A stretch of DNA of 64,000 bases, from contig NZ_CP059067.1 in NCBI RefSeq assembly GCF_017795745.1, positions 3,968,001 to 4,032,000 on the forward strand, written 5' to 3'. The notes below the pieces were generated by a model. That model ran no database searches and was not told where the DNA came from. It worked only from the letters and a program-made list of their open reading frames with translations. This stretch comes from Rhizobacter sp. AJA081-3 (GTDB taxonomy: Bacteria > Pseudomonadota > Gammaproteobacteria > Burkholderiales > Burkholderiaceae_C). Below, piece by piece: positions 27,962 to 35,959 of this stretch (positions within the stretch are counted from its first letter, which is position 1; the number at the start of each line of letters is the position of its first letter). A program made the translations under genes and the position numbers.

Positions 27962-28079
27962 AACGCGTTGGTAGGTCGTTGTTGAGACCCCGCATCTGCA
28001 AGAAGCGCTCTCCGGCGATCACACCCACGAGGTGCTCAAATCGCTTGGCGAACGGCTGTTGGCTTAGCTTTGTGCTCAT
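27918..28079 (-). pseudogene. brxB: 5-prime stub of BREX gene brxB
   Basis: The ATG at 28079 overlaps the brxA stop as ATGA, the normal brxA-brxB arrangement. Residues 1-37 (FAKRFEHLVGVIAGERFLQM, then RGLNNDLP) resemble the N-terminus of BrxB (DUF1788). The reading then crosses into brxC DNA out of frame and stops after 53 codons. About four fifths of brxB is missing. The brxB assignment rests on remembered family character and position. Confidence 0.6.
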
Positions 28080-28687
28080 TGCAGCCACCGTTGGATGTCC
28101 TTCTCGGATGCGGGAAACACGAGCAGGTCACGACGACCTTGCCTCGCAAGAATTTGGGTGAGCTCTGGGCCCAGAACCGCCGGCAGGATCAGTTCCGCCT
28201 CGGACAAGAGATCTGCCTCTCGCAACATGCGGAAGAGGTTCTGGCGCAGCTTATGCTGGGTTGAAACTGCCAGCCCGTCCAATTCGGAGTGCCACAGCGC
28301 CTTGCTGTTGTAGAAGGCCTCGTAGTCATTGAATGTCAACTGCCTCTTCAGATGGAGGTGATTCTCACGCAGGACCTCGGTGGCGAACTCGCGAATGAAG
28401 TCATAGCGTCGGCAAGCGGCAACCCACAGGAGACTTGCTCTGTCGTGGAGGTTGACAGTGAGCAGCGCCTGCAACTCCACATCGTCGAGGTGCTCAAGCC
28501 GTGCCGTGACTTCTTTGCTCACGCGAGTCGCCGCGGCCGCGGTGCGGACCTGCAGGAGGTTCTCTTGGCGGGTCTGTGCGCGCGCCTTCGCCCAGTCCTT
28601 CGTCGCAAGATACGCCGCAGCAACCGATGCTGCTTCTTGGACGAAGAGTCCTCCTGTGGTGAAGGAAAGACGGTAGCGACTAGCCAT
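28076..28687 (-). CDS. brxA: BREX protein BrxA (DUF1819)
   Basis: This is a 203-aa protein, the usual length for BrxA. The ATG at 28687 has a GGGAG site upstream and starts MASRYRLSFTTGGLFVQEA, the conserved BrxA opening. The conserved helical segments ALWHSELDGLAVSTQHKLR and QNLFRMLREADLL are present. BrxA is a small helical component of type 1 BREX phage defence. It overlaps the upstream regulator fragment by 8 bases and brxB by 4, as in intact operons. It looks complete, but its partners (brxB, brxC, pglX, pglZ, brxL) are broken or absent here, so the defence activity is almost certainly lost. Confidence 0.9.
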   Translation of the reverse strand: MASRYRLSFTTGGLFVQEAASVAAAYLATKDWAKARAQTRQENLLQVRTAAAATRVSKEVTARLEHLDDVELQALLTVNLHDRASLLWVAACRRYDFIREFATEVLRENHLHLKRQLTFNDYEAFYNSKALWHSELDGLAVSTQHKLRQNLFRMLREADLLSEAELILPAVLGPELTQILARQGRRDLLVFPASEKDIQRWLQ

Positions 28688-28850
28688 CTGTTCTCGCTCC
28701 CGAAGTCGACGGCTGATAGCCAGGCGCGATCGCCGCACTCTTGACACCGTAGAGCGCCAGATGATCTTGCAACCACAGACGATGCTCTGGCCCATTCAGG
28801 GCGTGATCCGGTGAGCAGTCAACGCTCCACCGACGCAGGACATAGTCGAA
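28680..28850 (-). pseudogene. C-terminal fragment of WYL-type BREX regulator (BrxR-like)
   Basis: The minus frame ending in TAG at 28680 reads YVLRRWSVDCSPDHALNG, then PEHRLWLQDHLALYGVKSAA and IAPGYQ. This is the typical C-terminus of WYL-domain helix-turn-helix regulators found upstream of brxA. It overlaps the brxA start by eight bases. The frame is closed by a stop at 28853-28851, and the rest of the regulator (about 250 residues) is not present, because transposase coding sequence on the other strand begins there. The piece lies too close to the transposase gene for an ordinary transposon end to fit. Confidence 0.65.
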
Positions 28851-28916
28851 TCATCCAACAGTGCGCCGCCGAAATACTTCCGGATCACGCACGTCTTCGA
28901 GAAGAACGCGTACTGG

Positions 28917-31055
28917 ATGCGGGTCGGCTCTCCCGAAGAAGCGCGAGATGCCCGGCGTCCAATCGCAATCCCCCTGCGGACGCTGAAGTCGCTGCTGGCT
29001 GAGGCTGCAGGCGCGGCAACCTGGGGCCAGCTGCGCCTGCCCGACGCCATGACCGAGGCCGACGCCGAGGACGCGGATCACCGCGCAAAGCTGGATGCAG
29101 CGTGGGAGATGATCGAGCCGCTCGTTGCCGCGTTTTGCGACGAGGCGAACCTTGCCAGATCCAGGTTCAGGCAACTCATTCAGCTTCGCGCCGAGCAACT
29201 GGGGGCATCGCAGACGACTCTGCGCCGACTTGTACAGCGCTACTACTATTTCGGCGGACTGCGTATCGCACTCCTGCCACTGCCCAGGGGACGCAAGCCC
29301 CAGTACCGGTACACCCGAGAGGACGGGACCTCGGCTGATTCGGTCCGTACGAGACCCATGCGTCGGCGGGGCCGACAGTCAGCGCTGGCGGCCAAGTACG
29401 GCGAGAACCACTTCCTGATCGGCGAGGACGACGTCGCAGACATGCTGGCCGCTGTGAAGCGGCTGCTGAGGAGTGGGCCGACCTACATCTCCGATGCACA
29501 CGAGGAGTACCTGAGAAAGGACTTCGCCAAGCGGCACCCGGAGTTGCACAAGGCGTATACCGAGGGCGAGCACGCAGAGCCTGTGAGCCTCAGGCAGTTT
29601 CGGTACCACGTGAATCTGAACCTCGTACTCAACAACAACCTGAGCAGCAACCTGCGCCTGCAGCGCGATGCCAGAGACAAGTCCGGCTCCCTGCACTCGA
29701 TCGGGCCGGGCGATCTCTATGAAATCGACGCAACGCTTGGCCGAGTGCACCTGGTGTCATCGACGCAGCCACATGTGGTTCTTGGCACGCCGACCATCTA
29801 CCTGGTCATCGACCGTTGGAGTCGATTCATCGTGGCGGTCTACATCTCGCTGCGCGCACCGGCGTGGGAAGAGTTGCGCCAGGCACTCCTGGTCGCCTTC
29901 ACCTCGCGCAAGCAGAGGTTTCGCAGGCTGAAGGTACTCGTCGACGACAAGACATGGCCGCGCGCCCCGATCCCCGCCGCCCTGTGTGCCGACCGCGGGT
30001 CCGATTTCATGAGCGAGGCAACGCGCAACGCCGTGGTCTCGAACCTGCGCATCGAACTGACCCCGTTGCCTCCGGGATGCCCGGACGGCAAAGCCATCAT
30101 CGAGCGCTTCATTCGCGAGCTGAAGAAGCGGATGAAGTCGTCCGGCGCCAAAGGCGTCTATGCGGAACGCCCGATGACCCGCGAGGCCAAGATTGCCGCC
30201 AAGCGAGCGGCCAAGGGCGCAGCGCATTCGCTCGCGGACATGTACCGTCTCCTGGTACAGATCGTCGTCGATCGGAACAACGCCGCCCACAGTCAACTGC
30301 GAAAGTACCGTGAGCTGACTCGCGCAGGGATTGCACCTACCCCTCAGAACGCTTTCAAGTGGGGTCTGGCGAACATCACTGGCCACCGTTCTCCCCCGTT
30401 GACGGAGCAAGACTACTGGCGCTTGCTGCTCAGCCAGGACACGGCTTCGGCAGCCCGCAGCGGATTGAAGTACCGCGGACGAGACTATGTGCCCGATGGC
30501 GAAGCTGCCGAATCGCTGCTCAGGCAATTGCCAGCCAAGCGAAAGTCCGTGCAGATCCGGCTCGACAAGCTCGATCCGGGCGAGATCTTCGTTGTCAGCG
30601 CCGGGCTGCCCCGCTGGGCAAAGTTCGTTCTCAAGGAAACGAACGCTCGCAACCTCGGGACCGTGACACTGGAAGAAGAAGAGCTCATGGAAGAGGCATC
30701 CAATCGCCTCTGGGTCGAGGCCGAGCACGACAGCCGGCGCGACCGAGTGAAGGCGGATCGTCCGGTTCCGACCAAGCGCCCGCAGGGACGCACCGGCCCT
30801 TCGTCTTCTTCGCCCCATGAGCTCACTGAACGCGAGCGACGGGCCGAGCGCGACCGTGAGACGTCTTCGATCAAGGCAGCACTTCGTCCGAAGGGAGTGG
30901 GCTCCAGCGCTATCTCTGGGCAGCAAAGTCCGGCCCGAAAGACCGAAAGATCCTCGGTACCTGACGGTAGTTCTGACTGGCGCAAAGACGATGAAAGGCG
31001 CAGGATGGAGATGGTTGAAGCAATTCGGCGCAAGCGCAGGCCGGCCAAGGAATAG
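28917..31055 (+). CDS. tnsB: Tn7/Tn5053-type DDE transposase (TnsB/TniA)
   Basis: This is a 712-aa protein if started at the ATG at 28917. The integrase-core triad is visible: Asp271 in LYEIDATLG, Asp359 in CADRGSDF and Glu396 in KAIIERF, spaced as in Mu/TnsB transposases. The N-terminal 230 residues are helix-turn-helix-rich. A basic C-terminal tail follows the beta-barrel. Coding character continues in frame upstream of 28917 (PPKYFRITHVFEKNAYW), back to about 28848, but offers no ATG, GTG or TTG, so the true start seems lost or non-standard. The next genes are TnsC-like and TniQ-like. It catalyses strand transfer; with no TnsA in view, replicative (cointegrate) transposition is expected. 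Confidence 0.92.
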   Translation: MRVGSPEEARDARRPIAIPLRTLKSLLAEAAGAATWGQLRLPDAMTEADAEDADHRAKLDAAWEMIEPLVAAFCDEANLARSRFRQLIQLRAEQLGASQTTLRRLVQRYYYFGGLRIALLPLPRGRKPQYRYTREDGTSADSVRTRPMRRRGRQSALAAKYGENHFLIGEDDVADMLAAVKRLLRSGPTYISDAHEEYLRKDFAKRHPELHKAYTEGEHAEPVSLRQFRYHVNLNLVLNNNLSSNLRLQRDARDKSGSLHSIGPGDLYEIDATLGRVHLVSSTQPHVVLGTPTIYLVIDRWSRFIVAVYISLRAPAWEELRQALLVAFTSRKQRFRRLKVLVDDKTWPRAPIPAALCADRGSDFMSEATRNAVVSNLRIELTPLPPGCPDGKAIIERFIRELKKRMKSSGAKGVYAERPMTREAKIAAKRAAKGAAHSLADMYRLLVQIVVDRNNAAHSQLRKYRELTRAGIAPTPQNAFKWGLANITGHRSPPLTEQDYWRLLLSQDTASAARSGLKYRGRDYVPDGEAAESLLRQLPAKRKSVQIRLDKLDPGEIFVVSAGLPRWAKFVLKETNARNLGTVTLEEEELMEEASNRLWVEAEHDSRRDRVKADRPVPTKRPQGRTGPSSSSPHELTERERRAERDRETSSIKAALRPKGVGSSAISGQQSPARKTERSSVPDGSSDWRKDDERRRMEMVEAIRRKRRPAKE

Positions 31056-31102
31056 TCAAAGTCATTAGTTATCCTTGTCCGAACGGCGTTGCCGGGCGAA
31101 AC

Positions 31103-32494
31103 ATGATCGAAATCGAGCCAGACGAGTTCACTGCGGCGAACTACCAGGCCACTGGAGTCAGCCGGTTCAAAGGCAATCCATTCATCGAAGCCTTGCCGCA
31201 ACTCGAGGACCGCAAGCTGGACTTCCTTGAAGCGCTGGCGCACTACCCGGAAATGCCCACCGCCGCCACCCGCAAGTCGGGCGAGATGATTCGCCTGATG
31301 GAGATGAACCAGATCAACGATATCGTGGTTCCTTTCGCGGAGTACGAGCAGACTGCCGTTGCGATGGCGAACATGCTGCGCGATTCGTATGTCGCCCGCC
31401 ATCCCGACTCGCCCAGCGACCGACGGCGACGGCATGCCCTTGCGACCCAGGGAAGGAGCCAGATGCCCTTCCCCTCCGATTGGCGTACCTCGGGTTCGGG
31501 TCACCTGCTCATCGCGATCAGCGGGATGGGAAAGACCACGCTGGCGAAGGCATTCCTGCTGCGGTATCAGCAGCTCATTGTTCACCAGAGCTACTGTGGC
31601 AAGGCACTGAGGTGCGTTCAGGTTCCGCACCTGTCGCTGCGAGTTCCCCACGACGGGACTCTGCGAGGCTTGTGCCTGCAGTTCTTCGATGTGGTCGATC
31701 GCTTGCTCGGGACGGAGTTCAGGAAGGAGGCGCTGGCACTGCGGTCCATTGCGCCGATGGCACTGCAGATGACCAAGGTTGCCAGCGCGCTTTCGCTTGG
31801 ATTGCTGGTGATCGACGAGCTTCAGAACCTGCGGTACGCCATGGGAAAGAACGCCGAGTACGTGCTAAACCTGATCAGCGACCTCATCGAGCATGCCGGC
31901 ACCAGCGTGCTGACCATCGCCACACCGGCAGTGCAGCCGGTCATCGAAGGAAGCATCCGCAATGGCCGAAAGATGGCCTCGGCGGGACAGACGGTCCTGC
32001 GTCCAATGACGCTTGGCGACCCCCAATGGAAGCTGTTCTGCGAGACCTACTGGGACTATACGTACACCAAGCGCAAGCCGCGGCTGTCCAAGGAAATCCT
32101 CAAGGCGTGGCATCGCGTCAGCGCGGGCAATTCAGCCTTTGCGGCCACGGCTTTCGGGCTTGCACAGCGACACGCTATCGGCACGACGGAGTGCATCGAC
32201 GAGGCAGCCTTCTTTCGTGTGGCCGAGAAGGAAATGGCCTTCCTGCAGCCCGCGATCGAGGCGCTGAACAGCGGCAATCCGTCGAAGCTTCGCCAGTTCG
32301 ATGACCTGGTCTTCAGCGAACGATTCCGCGCCTTGAGGTCCCAACTCGGGGTAGCGACCCCGCCAATCAACGAACCGGTTGATGACGAGTTCGACGATAT
32401 CCCAGAAGAAGAAGCACCCGAGCCGGCCGCACGAAGCAGGCAGACCAGGCCAAGCGGAAATCTCAAGACGGAGGAACCCCGCGAGCTCAACTAG
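31103..32494 (+). CDS. tnsC: Transposition AAA+ ATPase regulator (TnsC/TniB)
   Basis: This is a 463-aa protein from the ATG at 31103. Walker A is ISGMGKTTLAKAF (Lys144) and Walker B is LGLLVIDELQNL (Asp238, Glu239), followed by the sensor stretch SVLTIATPAV. TnsC-family proteins form ATP-dependent filaments on target DNA and link the target selector to the transposase. The last 60 residues are an acidic, Pro-rich tail (DDEFDDIPEEEAPEPAARS). The gene begins 47 bases after tnsB, in the same direction, and 249 bases before the TniQ gene. Confidence 0.92.
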   Translation: MIEIEPDEFTAANYQATGVSRFKGNPFIEALPQLEDRKLDFLEALAHYPEMPTAATRKSGEMIRLMEMNQINDIVVPFAEYEQTAVAMANMLRDSYVARHPDSPSDRRRRHALATQGRSQMPFPSDWRTSGSGHLLIAISGMGKTTLAKAFLLRYQQLIVHQSYCGKALRCVQVPHLSLRVPHDGTLRGLCLQFFDVVDRLLGTEFRKEALALRSIAPMALQMTKVASALSLGLLVIDELQNLRYAMGKNAEYVLNLISDLIEHAGTSVLTIATPAVQPVIEGSIRNGRKMASAGQTVLRPMTLGDPQWKLFCETYWDYTYTKRKPRLSKEILKAWHRVSAGNSAFAATAFGLAQRHAIGTTECIDEAAFFRVAEKEMAFLQPAIEALNSGNPSKLRQFDDLVFSERFRALRSQLGVATPPINEPVDDEFDDIPEEEAPEPAARSRQTRPSGNLKTEEPRELN

Positions 32495-32743
32495 CCCAGG
32501 CAAGCGCGGCAATCACATCGGGCGGCTCTCGCGGCGGGCCGCCCCAGGGTCGGGCGGCACCGAGGACACCGAGGACTCCAAGGGTTGGCCAAGGGAGAAA
32601 GGCAGGAGTCTGGGTGCGATCCAGCCAGCCGGCTCCCAAAGCTCTGAAGCGCAACTTTCAGCCAGTTGCATACAGCGCTGGATGAATCGACACATGTCGA
32701 TCACCCTACTTTCGGTCGTTCATGCGGCGAGTAGGGTTTGGGC

Positions 32744-34711
32744 ATGCCCTGGCCAAACTCGCCGCCGCTGCTTTCTTCTCCTGCGCTGGAGCCCGATGAG
32801 TTGTTCTCGAGCTGGCTGGCCAGGTGCGCGGCGTCCAATGTGCTGGATTCCGAACACGCAGTGCTCAGGTCCGTCTACGGCCTGTCGGGCCGCTTCCTGC
32901 CGAGGCTGAACGAGTTCGCGCTGAAGCTGGGGGCCTTGTGCGGGTACCTCGGCCCCTGGTCGCCCGGCCTCGACTCGGACGACTGGATCTTGCGCGCCAC
33001 CGTCTACCCCTACTTCCGGCCGTTCATTTCCTGCGCAACTGACGCCCGCGCACGCGCGATCATGGCCAGCGGCAGTGGATCCGGACTCAAGACTCTTCTG
33101 GGGTTAGTGGCTAATCGCTTTGGGGCATCGACGCGTCCTCGCTTGTGCCCGCTGTGTGCCAAGGAGGACCTCCAGCGTATTGGTTTCCCATATCTGCGGC
33201 GCTCCCACCATCTTGCGGCCGTCACTCGCTGCGCCATTCACGGATCACGTCTGCAGGAATTGCCGGCTTCCAGCGAGGCATCAAATCTGTTTGCCTGGCT
33301 GTGCAGGAATCCCGAGGCGGCCCCCAAGAAGCGCTCACGCAACGCCTTCGACCAGAGCCAGTCCATGGACAGCCTGAGCGCGCGCCAGGAGCACTGGTTC
33401 GCCCGCATTTCTTTGGCGCTGTTGACGGCCGGACTCGCACCACAGGATCCGTCGGCGCGTGGCCGCGCCTACGGCGCCGCGGCCAGGCTGCAAGGACACG
33501 GGATCCGCAATGGCCGCGTCGACCATCGATCCTTGGCTCAAGGGATCCGCGCCTACTACCGGGAATTCTCGTTCCTGAGTTGCAAAGAACGGCTCTTGCA
33601 GCCCTCAAGCAACCCATCTGCGTGGGTTCGGAGCTTGATCGCAAGACCTGATCGAACCGCTCATCCCATCTGCCACATCCTGGCCATCGGCTACCTGTTC
33701 GATAGCGTCGAGAGCTTTGCACAGGCCGTGCAAGATCAGTCGCGTGCTTCCTCGAGCATCCATGTCGTCGCATCGCAAGAGGCCGAGCGGCCAACCTCGC
33801 CAATCGCTTCGCCGGGTGCTTCGCGACTTACATCGACACTGCCCGCGCCGAGACAACGCGAAGTCGATGCACCCAGCCAGCATGGAGTGCTACTCGACGC
33901 TTCAGTGTCCTGCCGGGAGGCCGCACGCCTTCTCGCCGTCTCGATCGACAAGGTTGCGTGCGCCAGACTCGCAGCGGGCATCCCGGTCGCGCAACGGCCA
34001 CAGAAGATCAACTCGACACTCGCAGCCAGCTTGCTCGACCGGATGGCCCAAGGCCTCTCCCTGCCCGAGATCGCCGAGTTCAACCAGGTTTCGCTGTCCT
34101 CGCTGTATCGGCTGCTGGAATCCCATCCGCAAGCTGCGGCCACGAGAGCACACGCAACGTTCGAGAGTGATCTGCACATGCATCGAGACGCATGGGAAGA
34201 CGCGGTCCGACGCTCGGCAGGACGCGGGTCGAAGCTTGCTCGAGCGCTTGCACCGGCGGCGTATGCTTGGCTCTATCGACACGACCCGACCTTTGTTCGC
34301 TCGCACAGGCCGGCACCAAGGCCGTCACGCTCGCCAGTCGTCGATTGGAATCTCCGTGACTCCATGCTCGTCCGCAGACTTGCGCTTTTGGCGCAGTCGG
34401 CACCTGAGGTTTCGCTGGACCGGCGCCGAACCGCTACGTTCTGGATGAACTGCCTGGGCTCCGGAGCACCCCATCCTGCGCGCCGGGAACGCTTCCCACA
34501 GACTATGAACTTGGTTCGTGAACTGGCGGAAAGCGACTTCAACTTTCGCCTCAGGCGCGCGAGGGGCGCGGTAGCCGAATTGAGCCGCAGGGGGCAGCCT
34601 CTCGAGTATTGGCGCGTGCATCGGGCGGCCAGCCTCCGAGATCTGCCGAAGGCGGCATACCTCAAGGCGCTCTCGCAAGTCGCGAATCGCGGGCACTCGG
34701 CGCGAAGTTGA
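32744..34711 (+). CDS. tniQ: TniQ/TnsD-family target selector
   Basis: This is a 655-aa protein. The ATG at 32744 with an AGGG ribosome site starts MPWPNSPPLLSSPALEPDEL, then FSSWLARCAA, the standard TniQ opening (LPDELLSSWLxR). A zinc-binding set follows: CPLCAKEDLQRIGFPYLRR, then HHLAAVTRCAIHGSRL. The second half has two helix-turn-helix-like segments (VSCREAARLLAVSIDKVACA and GLSLPEIAEFNQVSLSSLYR) and an Arg-rich C-terminus. It is longer than Tn5053 TniQ (about 400 aa) and in the range of TnsD, which binds a specific chromosomal site. It probably directs insertion to one site through the HTH domains. The actual attachment site is not identified. Confidence 0.88.
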   Translation: MPWPNSPPLLSSPALEPDELFSSWLARCAASNVLDSEHAVLRSVYGLSGRFLPRLNEFALKLGALCGYLGPWSPGLDSDDWILRATVYPYFRPFISCATDARARAIMASGSGSGLKTLLGLVANRFGASTRPRLCPLCAKEDLQRIGFPYLRRSHHLAAVTRCAIHGSRLQELPASSEASNLFAWLCRNPEAAPKKRSRNAFDQSQSMDSLSARQEHWFARISLALLTAGLAPQDPSARGRAYGAAARLQGHGIRNGRVDHRSLAQGIRAYYREFSFLSCKERLLQPSSNPSAWVRSLIARPDRTAHPICHILAIGYLFDSVESFAQAVQDQSRASSSIHVVASQEAERPTSPIASPGASRLTSTLPAPRQREVDAPSQHGVLLDASVSCREAARLLAVSIDKVACARLAAGIPVAQRPQKINSTLAASLLDRMAQGLSLPEIAEFNQVSLSSLYRLLESHPQAAATRAHATFESDLHMHRDAWEDAVRRSAGRGSKLARALAPAAYAWLYRHDPTFVRSHRPAPRPSRSPVVDWNLRDSMLVRRLALLAQSAPEVSLDRRRTATFWMNCLGSGAPHPARRERFPQTMNLVRELAESDFNFRLRRARGAVAELSRRGQPLEYWRVHRAASLRDLPKAAYLKALSQVANRGHSARS

Positions 34712-35359
34712 GGTCTCGATTTGCGAGGCCTGGTCGTTCCCGGTGGCTGCAACACTGGTTGGGTTCAGCCCTTTGTTCCCACCACCTCCTGGGGCATCCA
34801 CGGGAAGACGGTCATGCCCGCCTCATGACCCATTTGGCGGAAGCTGGGCCTATGGCCCCATGAGCGCGAGCTCCGCCAGTCGCATCATCTCCTAGGCCAA
34901 GAGATGAGAAACTCTTTTATAATCAACAAGTTGACTCACAAACCCCGTCGACCAACGATGCTCACCGACATAGACCTGCGCCACCGCGGCGGCCGGTTCC
35001 CGGGGGTTGCTCGCGACGCATCACCGGTGCAGCCGTGCACTGCCCATCCAAGAGTGACGCCTTCTGGGGAGCCCGTAGGAACCACACGATCGAGGGAGCC
35101 CAAAGGGGCCTCGAACAGTGCAGAGTCCTGCAAGCCGAGGCATCAAGGTCTCAAGGTCGCGACTGCAATGTCGAAGCTACAGGTCAGCGAGAGTGTTGCT
35201 TGCGCGTCGCGTTTGCCCGCCGATTCGGGTGGCCCAGGTTGAAATCCAAGGGTAAACGCTTACATAATCTTCGGTTAGGAGCAAGATACTCCGGCGCCAA
35301 CACCGTTGACAAACGGTGAAGAGGGTAGCCGAGGGCTGCTCCGTGAGGAGAGAACGAAT
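34712..35359. other. Intergenic region after the transposition genes
   Basis: About 650 bases contain no convincing gene. A TATAAT-like hexamer occurs at 34918-34923, and a promoter for the next gene near its right end is listed separately. Cargo or a transposon end could lie here, but no terminal inverted repeat or repeated transposase-binding site was recognised by eye. Confidence 0.45.
35239..35268 (+). promoter_or_regulatory. Putative sigma-70 promoter of the coiled-coil gene
   Basis: TTGAAA (35239-35244) and CATAAT (35263-35268) are separated by 18 bases. The pair lies 91 bases upstream of the ATG at 35360. A 7-bp inverted repeat (CACCGTT-GACA-AACGGTG, 35301-35318) lies between promoter and gene and could be an operator or leader hairpin. 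Confidence 0.5.
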
Positions 35360-35752
35360 ATGGAACGGTCTGAATTCGCGGGCTCCTCTGCCGTGTCGGC
35401 GGATGATCTGCGAGCCCTGGTGCGGGAGATCACCGAGTCGGTGTCGGCAGGTGTGCATGCATCGATGGCTCAGCAGTTCGCGGAGTTCGGCGGACGCATG
35501 GAGAGCCTAGAGGCCAGCGTCGAGGCGCTGCGGTCGGACTACGGCCGCAAGTTGGAGACGCTAGCCGATGCGGTGGCGCGCGCCGAACGTCGCCTCAGCG
35601 ATATCGATTCGATGATGGCGCGCTACGACAAGCGGCTGTCCTCCATCGAAACCTTCCCCCGCCTGCCAATCAATCAGCCGTCACGGCTGTACGCCACGCA
35701 GGTGCAGTCGGTCAGCCACCCGAAGCGGGTTCGCGTCGGCTACGCGGGCTGA
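35360..35752 (+). CDS. Small coiled-coil protein of unknown function
   Basis: This is a 130-aa protein. The ATG at 35360 is preceded by a GAGGAGAG ribosome site. Residues 20-100 form a predicted coiled coil with regular hydrophobic heptads (GGRMESLEASVEALRSDYGR, then LETLADAVARAERRLSDID). The C-terminus is short, basic and aromatic (RLYATQVQS, KRVRVGYAG). No TM segment or catalytic motif is seen. It is a single-gene unit with its own promoter and a classical terminator. It could be a structural or anti-host protein; there is no evidence for a function. Confidence 0.75.
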   Translation: MERSEFAGSSAVSADDLRALVREITESVSAGVHASMAQQFAEFGGRMESLEASVEALRSDYGRKLETLADAVARAERRLSDIDSMMARYDKRLSSIETFPRLPINQPSRLYATQVQSVSHPKRVRVGYAG

Positions 35753-35807
35753 ATAAGCGGAAGGACGCACTGGCGGACACCCACGACTGGCATCGCCTGC
35801 TGCACAG

Positions 35808-35838
35808 GGCCGCACTCGAAGTGAGTGCGGCCTTTTCG
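35808..35838 (+). terminator. Rho-independent terminator after the coiled-coil gene
   Basis: A perfect 10-bp stem, GGCCGCACTC and GAGTGCGGCC, with a GAAGT loop is followed at once by TTTTCGTTT. It lies 55 bases beyond the stop codon at 35752. Confidence 0.9.
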
Positions 35839-35959
35839 TTTCTAGCCGCAGACGACGATGGGGCTCTCTTTGCTCGCACCAGGTGACGAGCCTCGGTCAC
35901 TAGTCGTGTAACAGGCGGTGTATGCTGCGCCCAAACATGGGAGCAGGTGAGGCAGGCGG

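Noticed and set aside
28811-29002. GTG-started plus-strand frame overlapping the transposase front
   Set aside because: Its translation has no transposase character; the neighbouring frame does.
34904-35242. 112-codon plus-strand frame before the coiled-coil gene
   Set aside because: No ribosome site, low-complexity Pro/Ser/Arg composition and no domain.
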